A stretch of 64,000 nucleotides of DNA from QHXQ01 sp045807745 (GTDB lineage Bacteria; Acidobacteriota; Blastocatellia; Pyrinomonadales; Pyrinomonadaceae), in assembly GCA_045807745.1 (NCBI GenBank), contig JBJMGT010000031.1:62001-126000 (forward strand). The letters run 5' to 3'. A program made the translations under genes and the position numbers. Positions 61,458 to 64,000 of the stretch are shown piece after piece. The notes below the pieces were generated by a model that saw only the letters and a program-made list of their open reading frames with translations, was not told the origin of the DNA and did not search any database. The first letter of the stretch is position 1. The number at the start of each line of letters is the position of its first letter.

Positions 61458-62066
61458 ATGCTCAGAGGCTGTGACATAAAGGCCTACGTGGGCGCACTGG
61501 TCTTGGCCCTATTGGCGCTGCCCCTCGGCGTGGCGGCGCAAGCGCAGCGTCGGCCGGGGGCCGTGGTTTTAGGTCCCGATAGCGTTGAAGTAGCACCGGA
61601 GAAACGGGTCGGCGCGGCTACCGCCACTTATTTCGCGAAGACGCGCCAGATCACCGTGCAGGCGGGGCCGCTGATATTGCGGGGCGACGTTAACGATGGG
61701 CTATTGCTCGCGCCGAACTTCATGGTTGCAGGTGATCACGTGGTTGCCCCCGGTTGGGTAGATTTTGTGTTCACCTCCTACTCAGCGAAAAAACTGTACG
61801 CGGTCAGACGGCGGCTGGTGCTTACCGCTGACAGTAAGGCGGTGCTGGCGGCGACGCCACGCCTTGTGTTGTCGAAAGCGGCAGCAGACGGCGTGACCGA
61901 GATACTGTCGCAGCGCATGACCTACGCGCAGTTTCAGCAACTAGCCGCTGCGGAGGAGGTGCAACTCAGCTTGGGGCCGACTTCACTCCCGCTCACGAAA
62001 GAGCACTTGGCCGCATTACGCGATCTGCGGCGCTGCGTCGAGCTCGCGCTGAGTTTTAAGAAATGA
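61458..62066 (+). CDS. Secreted protein of unknown function between hisS and aspS
   Basis: 202 residues from ATG 61458, with a signal peptide (VGALVLALLALPLGVAAQAQ). The mature part is beta-rich and has no family that I recognise. It begins two bases after the hisS stop and its own stop overlaps the aspS start (ATGA at 62063-62066), so it is translated in line with two tRNA synthetases, an unusual place for an exported protein. Confidence 0.75.
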   Translation: MLRGCDIKAYVGALVLALLALPLGVAAQAQRRPGAVVLGPDSVEVAPEKRVGAATATYFAKTRQITVQAGPLILRGDVNDGLLLAPNFMVAGDHVVAPGWVDFVFTSYSAKKLYAVRRRLVLTADSKAVLAATPRLVLSKAAADGVTEILSQRMTYAQFQQLAAAEEVQLSLGPTSLPLTKEHLAALRDLRRCVELALSFKK

Positions 62067-63895
62067 GTAGAGAGCAAACGAGCATGCTGGACAACCTTGC
62101 AGACTTACGGCGCACGCATTCGTGCGGGCAGTTGCGCGCGGAACACGTGGGGCAGACCGTGACGTTGATGGGCTGGGTGGCGCGGCGGCGCGACTTTGGG
62201 CCGTTGACGTTCTTTGACTTGCGCGACCGTGATGGAATCACGCAGGTTGTCTTCGACGCTGAAGACGCGCCGACGGCGCACGCGAAGGGGAAGGAAGTGC
62301 GCGGCGAGTATGTCATCGCCGTGACGGGCGAGGTCGTGGCGCGCGCAGAGGGGCAGCGCAACCCGAAGCTGGCGACGGGTGAGGTCGAAGTGCAGGCGCG
62401 CGAGTTGTTGATTCTGAACACGGCGAAGACGCTGCCGTTCCAGCTTGATGTTGCGTCGTCGGACGCGATGGCGAGTGAGGACGTGCGGCTCAAGTATCGT
62501 TATCTTGATCTGCGGCGGGCGCAGTTGCAGGCGAACCTGCGTCTGCGCCATCGCGTGGTCGCGGCCGAGCGGCGCTACATGGACGAGCAGGGCTTCACGG
62601 AGATCGAGACGCCGATCCTGTACAAGTCCACACCCGAAGGCGCGCGCGATTATCTTGTGCCGTCGCGCCTGCATCACGGCAAGTTCTACGCGCTGCCGCA
62701 GTCGCCGCAGTTGTTCAAGCAGTTGTGCATGATCGCCGGGCTGGATCGCTATTACCAGATCGCCCGCTGCTTCCGCGACGAAGACTTGCGCGCCGACCGC
62801 CAGCCGGAGTTTACGCAACTCGATGTGGAAATGAGTTTTCCGACGCTCGAACAAATCTATGAGCTGGTCGAGGGCTTGTTCGCGCGCGTCTTCCGCGACA
62901 CGCTCGATGTTGAGTTGCCCACGCCGTTCCCGCGTTTGTCGTATGCAGAAGCATTGCGCCGCTACGGCAGCGACAAGCCCGACCTGCGTTTTGAGTTGGA
63001 GTTGCAAGACCTCACGCCCGCGCTTGAAGGCACGACCTTTGCGCCGTTTGCGGCGGCACTCGCGGCGGGCGGGGAAGTGAAGGGCATCGTCGTCAAAGGC
63101 GGCGCGCACCTGTCGCGCAAACAACTCGATGAGTTGCAAGAGTTCGTCAAGCGTTACGGCGCGGGCGCGCTCGCGTGGATCAAGCTGGGCGACGAGTTGT
63201 CGTCGTCGTTGTTGAAAGCGTTAGGCGATGAAGGCGTGACGCACGTTGCGGCGACGGCCGGCGCAGGCGCAGGCGACGCTGTGTTGATTGTCGCGGGCAA
63301 AGCGGCAACCGTCGCGGCGAGTCTTGGTGCGCTGCGCAATGAGATCGCGCGGCGCGAGAAGTTGATCCCGGAAAATGTTTTCAAGCCGCTGTGGGTGACA
63401 GAGTTTCCGATGTTCGAGTATCACGCGGACGACGGGCGTTACTACGCGATGCATCATCCGTTCACGTCGCCGCTCGACGAAGACTTGCCGCTCTTGGAGC
63501 GCGCGCTGGCGAGTGGCGAGCCTGCGCTGCTCGGGCAGATTCGCGCGAAGGCTTACGACACGGTCATCAATGGCATAGAGGTCGCGGGCGGCTCGATCCG
63601 TATTCACCGGCAGGACGTGCAGCGACTCATCTTTCAGGCCATCGGCATGACGGAAGAGAAGGCGCGCGCGCGCTTCGGCTTCTTCCTCGACGCGTTGGAG
63701 TACGGCACGCCGCCGCATGGCGGCATCGCCTCCGGCATCGAACGCCTCTTGATGTCGCTCGTGCCGACCGACAACATCCGCGACGTGATGGCGTTTCCGA
63801 AGACTGCCTCGGCCGCCGACCTGATGATCGACGCGCCCAGCCCGGTTGACGCGCAGCAACTCGATGACTTGAACATCCGCATCATGGAAGAATAA
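62063..63895 (+). CDS. aspS: Aspartate-tRNA ligase
   Basis: Class IIb synthetase, 610 residues, the long bacterial form with the GAD insertion domain. Marks: anticodon OB fold (VGQTVTLMGWVARRRDFGPL), motif 1 EIETPILYKSTPEGARDYLV, motif 2 RCFRDEDLRADRQPEFTQLD, GAD domain at about residues 290-420, and motif 3 GIASGIERLLMSLV. It overlaps the upstream gene by four bases. Whether it also charges tRNA(Asn) depends on residues that I cannot judge here and on gatCAB elsewhere. Confidence 0.98.
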   Translation: MSREQTSMLDNLADLRRTHSCGQLRAEHVGQTVTLMGWVARRRDFGPLTFFDLRDRDGITQVVFDAEDAPTAHAKGKEVRGEYVIAVTGEVVARAEGQRNPKLATGEVEVQARELLILNTAKTLPFQLDVASSDAMASEDVRLKYRYLDLRRAQLQANLRLRHRVVAAERRYMDEQGFTEIETPILYKSTPEGARDYLVPSRLHHGKFYALPQSPQLFKQLCMIAGLDRYYQIARCFRDEDLRADRQPEFTQLDVEMSFPTLEQIYELVEGLFARVFRDTLDVELPTPFPRLSYAEALRRYGSDKPDLRFELELQDLTPALEGTTFAPFAAALAAGGEVKGIVVKGGAHLSRKQLDELQEFVKRYGAGALAWIKLGDELSSSLLKALGDEGVTHVAATAGAGAGDAVLIVAGKAATVAASLGALRNEIARREKLIPENVFKPLWVTEFPMFEYHADDGRYYAMHHPFTSPLDEDLPLLERALASGEPALLGQIRAKAYDTVINGIEVAGGSIRIHRQDVQRLIFQAIGMTEEKARARFGFFLDALEYGTPPHGGIASGIERLLMSLVPTDNIRDVMAFPKTASAADLMIDAPSPVDAQQLDDLNIRIMEE

Positions 63896-63906
63896 ACCTG
63901 CTGCCT

Positions 63907-63934
63907 GGAGCGCAGGCATCCTTGCCTGCGCTCC
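63907..63934. terminator. GC-rich hairpin after aspS (possible dispersed repeat)
   Basis: GGAGCGCAGGCA pairs perfectly with TGCCTGCGCTCC around TCCT, 11 bases after the aspS stop. No T-run follows directly. The word is of a type common between genes in acidobacterial genomes (from memory), so it may be a dispersed palindrome. Confidence 0.6.
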
Positions 63935-64000
63935 CAGCAGTCAGTCGATTGTTTTGAGAGACGATTTGATTATCACGCTCCGGCGTGCGCACCTCGATGA
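63935..64000. other. End of window
   Basis: Sixty-six bases without a feature that can be supported. Confidence 0.3.

Noticed and set aside
1..64000. Selenocysteine UGA codons within genes of the window
   Set aside because: selA prompted a look for frames interrupted by TGA and continued beyond. No convincing case was found.
1..64000. tRNA genes
   Set aside because: I saw TTCGA-type words but none in a complete cloverleaf by eye. A tRNA scan would settle it.

Overview
The window is GC-rich, densely coded DNA that reads as the chromosome of an Acidobacteriota bacterium, probably of the Blastocatellia type. This placement is an inference from style: ECF sigma / zinc-finger anti-sigma pairs, a winged-helix–TolB–TPR regulator, Hanks kinases with extra domains, small envelope proteins with signal peptides, and palindromes of heptanucleotide repeats between genes. 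There is no rRNA, recognisable tRNA, CRISPR array or phage in the window, and no transposase or integrase gene that I can see.

Layout. 0-9 kb: C-terminal tail of a SET-domain protein, selA, a conserved hypothetical, a cold-shock protein, an M23 envelope peptidase with a structured leader, small membrane proteins, an ECF sigma factor with a double-zinc-finger anti-sigma factor, a flippase-like membrane protein and nrdR. 9-16 kb: hsp20-lon, a LysM lytic transglycosylase, and a comM/yifB AAA ATPase. 16-21 kb: a 4.6 kb block with a winged-helix TPR regulator and a lipase-like secreted hydrolase, bounded by two copies of the last 182 bp of comM that differ only at synonymous sites. 21-25 kb: ECF sigma, anti-sigma, two DUF4097 proteins and dcd.

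25.25-35.93 kb is the main accessory region: a 10.7 kb island whose ends are Tn7-like (TGT...ACA with two and three copies of a CATAAA-TGAAAA type repeat). It sits exactly between the convergent 3' ends of dcd and a beta-carbonic anhydrase gene and encodes no visible transposase. Its rightward genes are a divergent sigma factor, a membrane-anchored TPR-CHAT protease-like protein, an unknown protein and a papain-like cysteine peptidase; its leftward genes are an Ig-like membrane protein, a large secreted protein and a small unknown protein. I read it as a possible protease-controlled transcription switch.

36-48 kb: zapA, a zinc-ribbon protein, two APH-like phosphotransferases, an MFS transporter, an M13 peptidase, acyl-CoA dehydrogenase, an AT-richer DUF4160/DUF2442 insert, and a zinc-ribbon–Ser/Thr kinase–macro domain fusion. 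48-54 kb: a minus-strand cluster of an ABC exporter and membrane proteins. 54-57 kb: a Ser/Thr kinase fused in frame to a complete UvrD/Rep-type helicase, the most unusual single protein here. 57-64 kb: a PQQ-propeller protein, gamma-carbonic anhydrase, PagL-like acyloxyacyl hydrolase, and an overlapping hisS–secreted protein–aspS operon.
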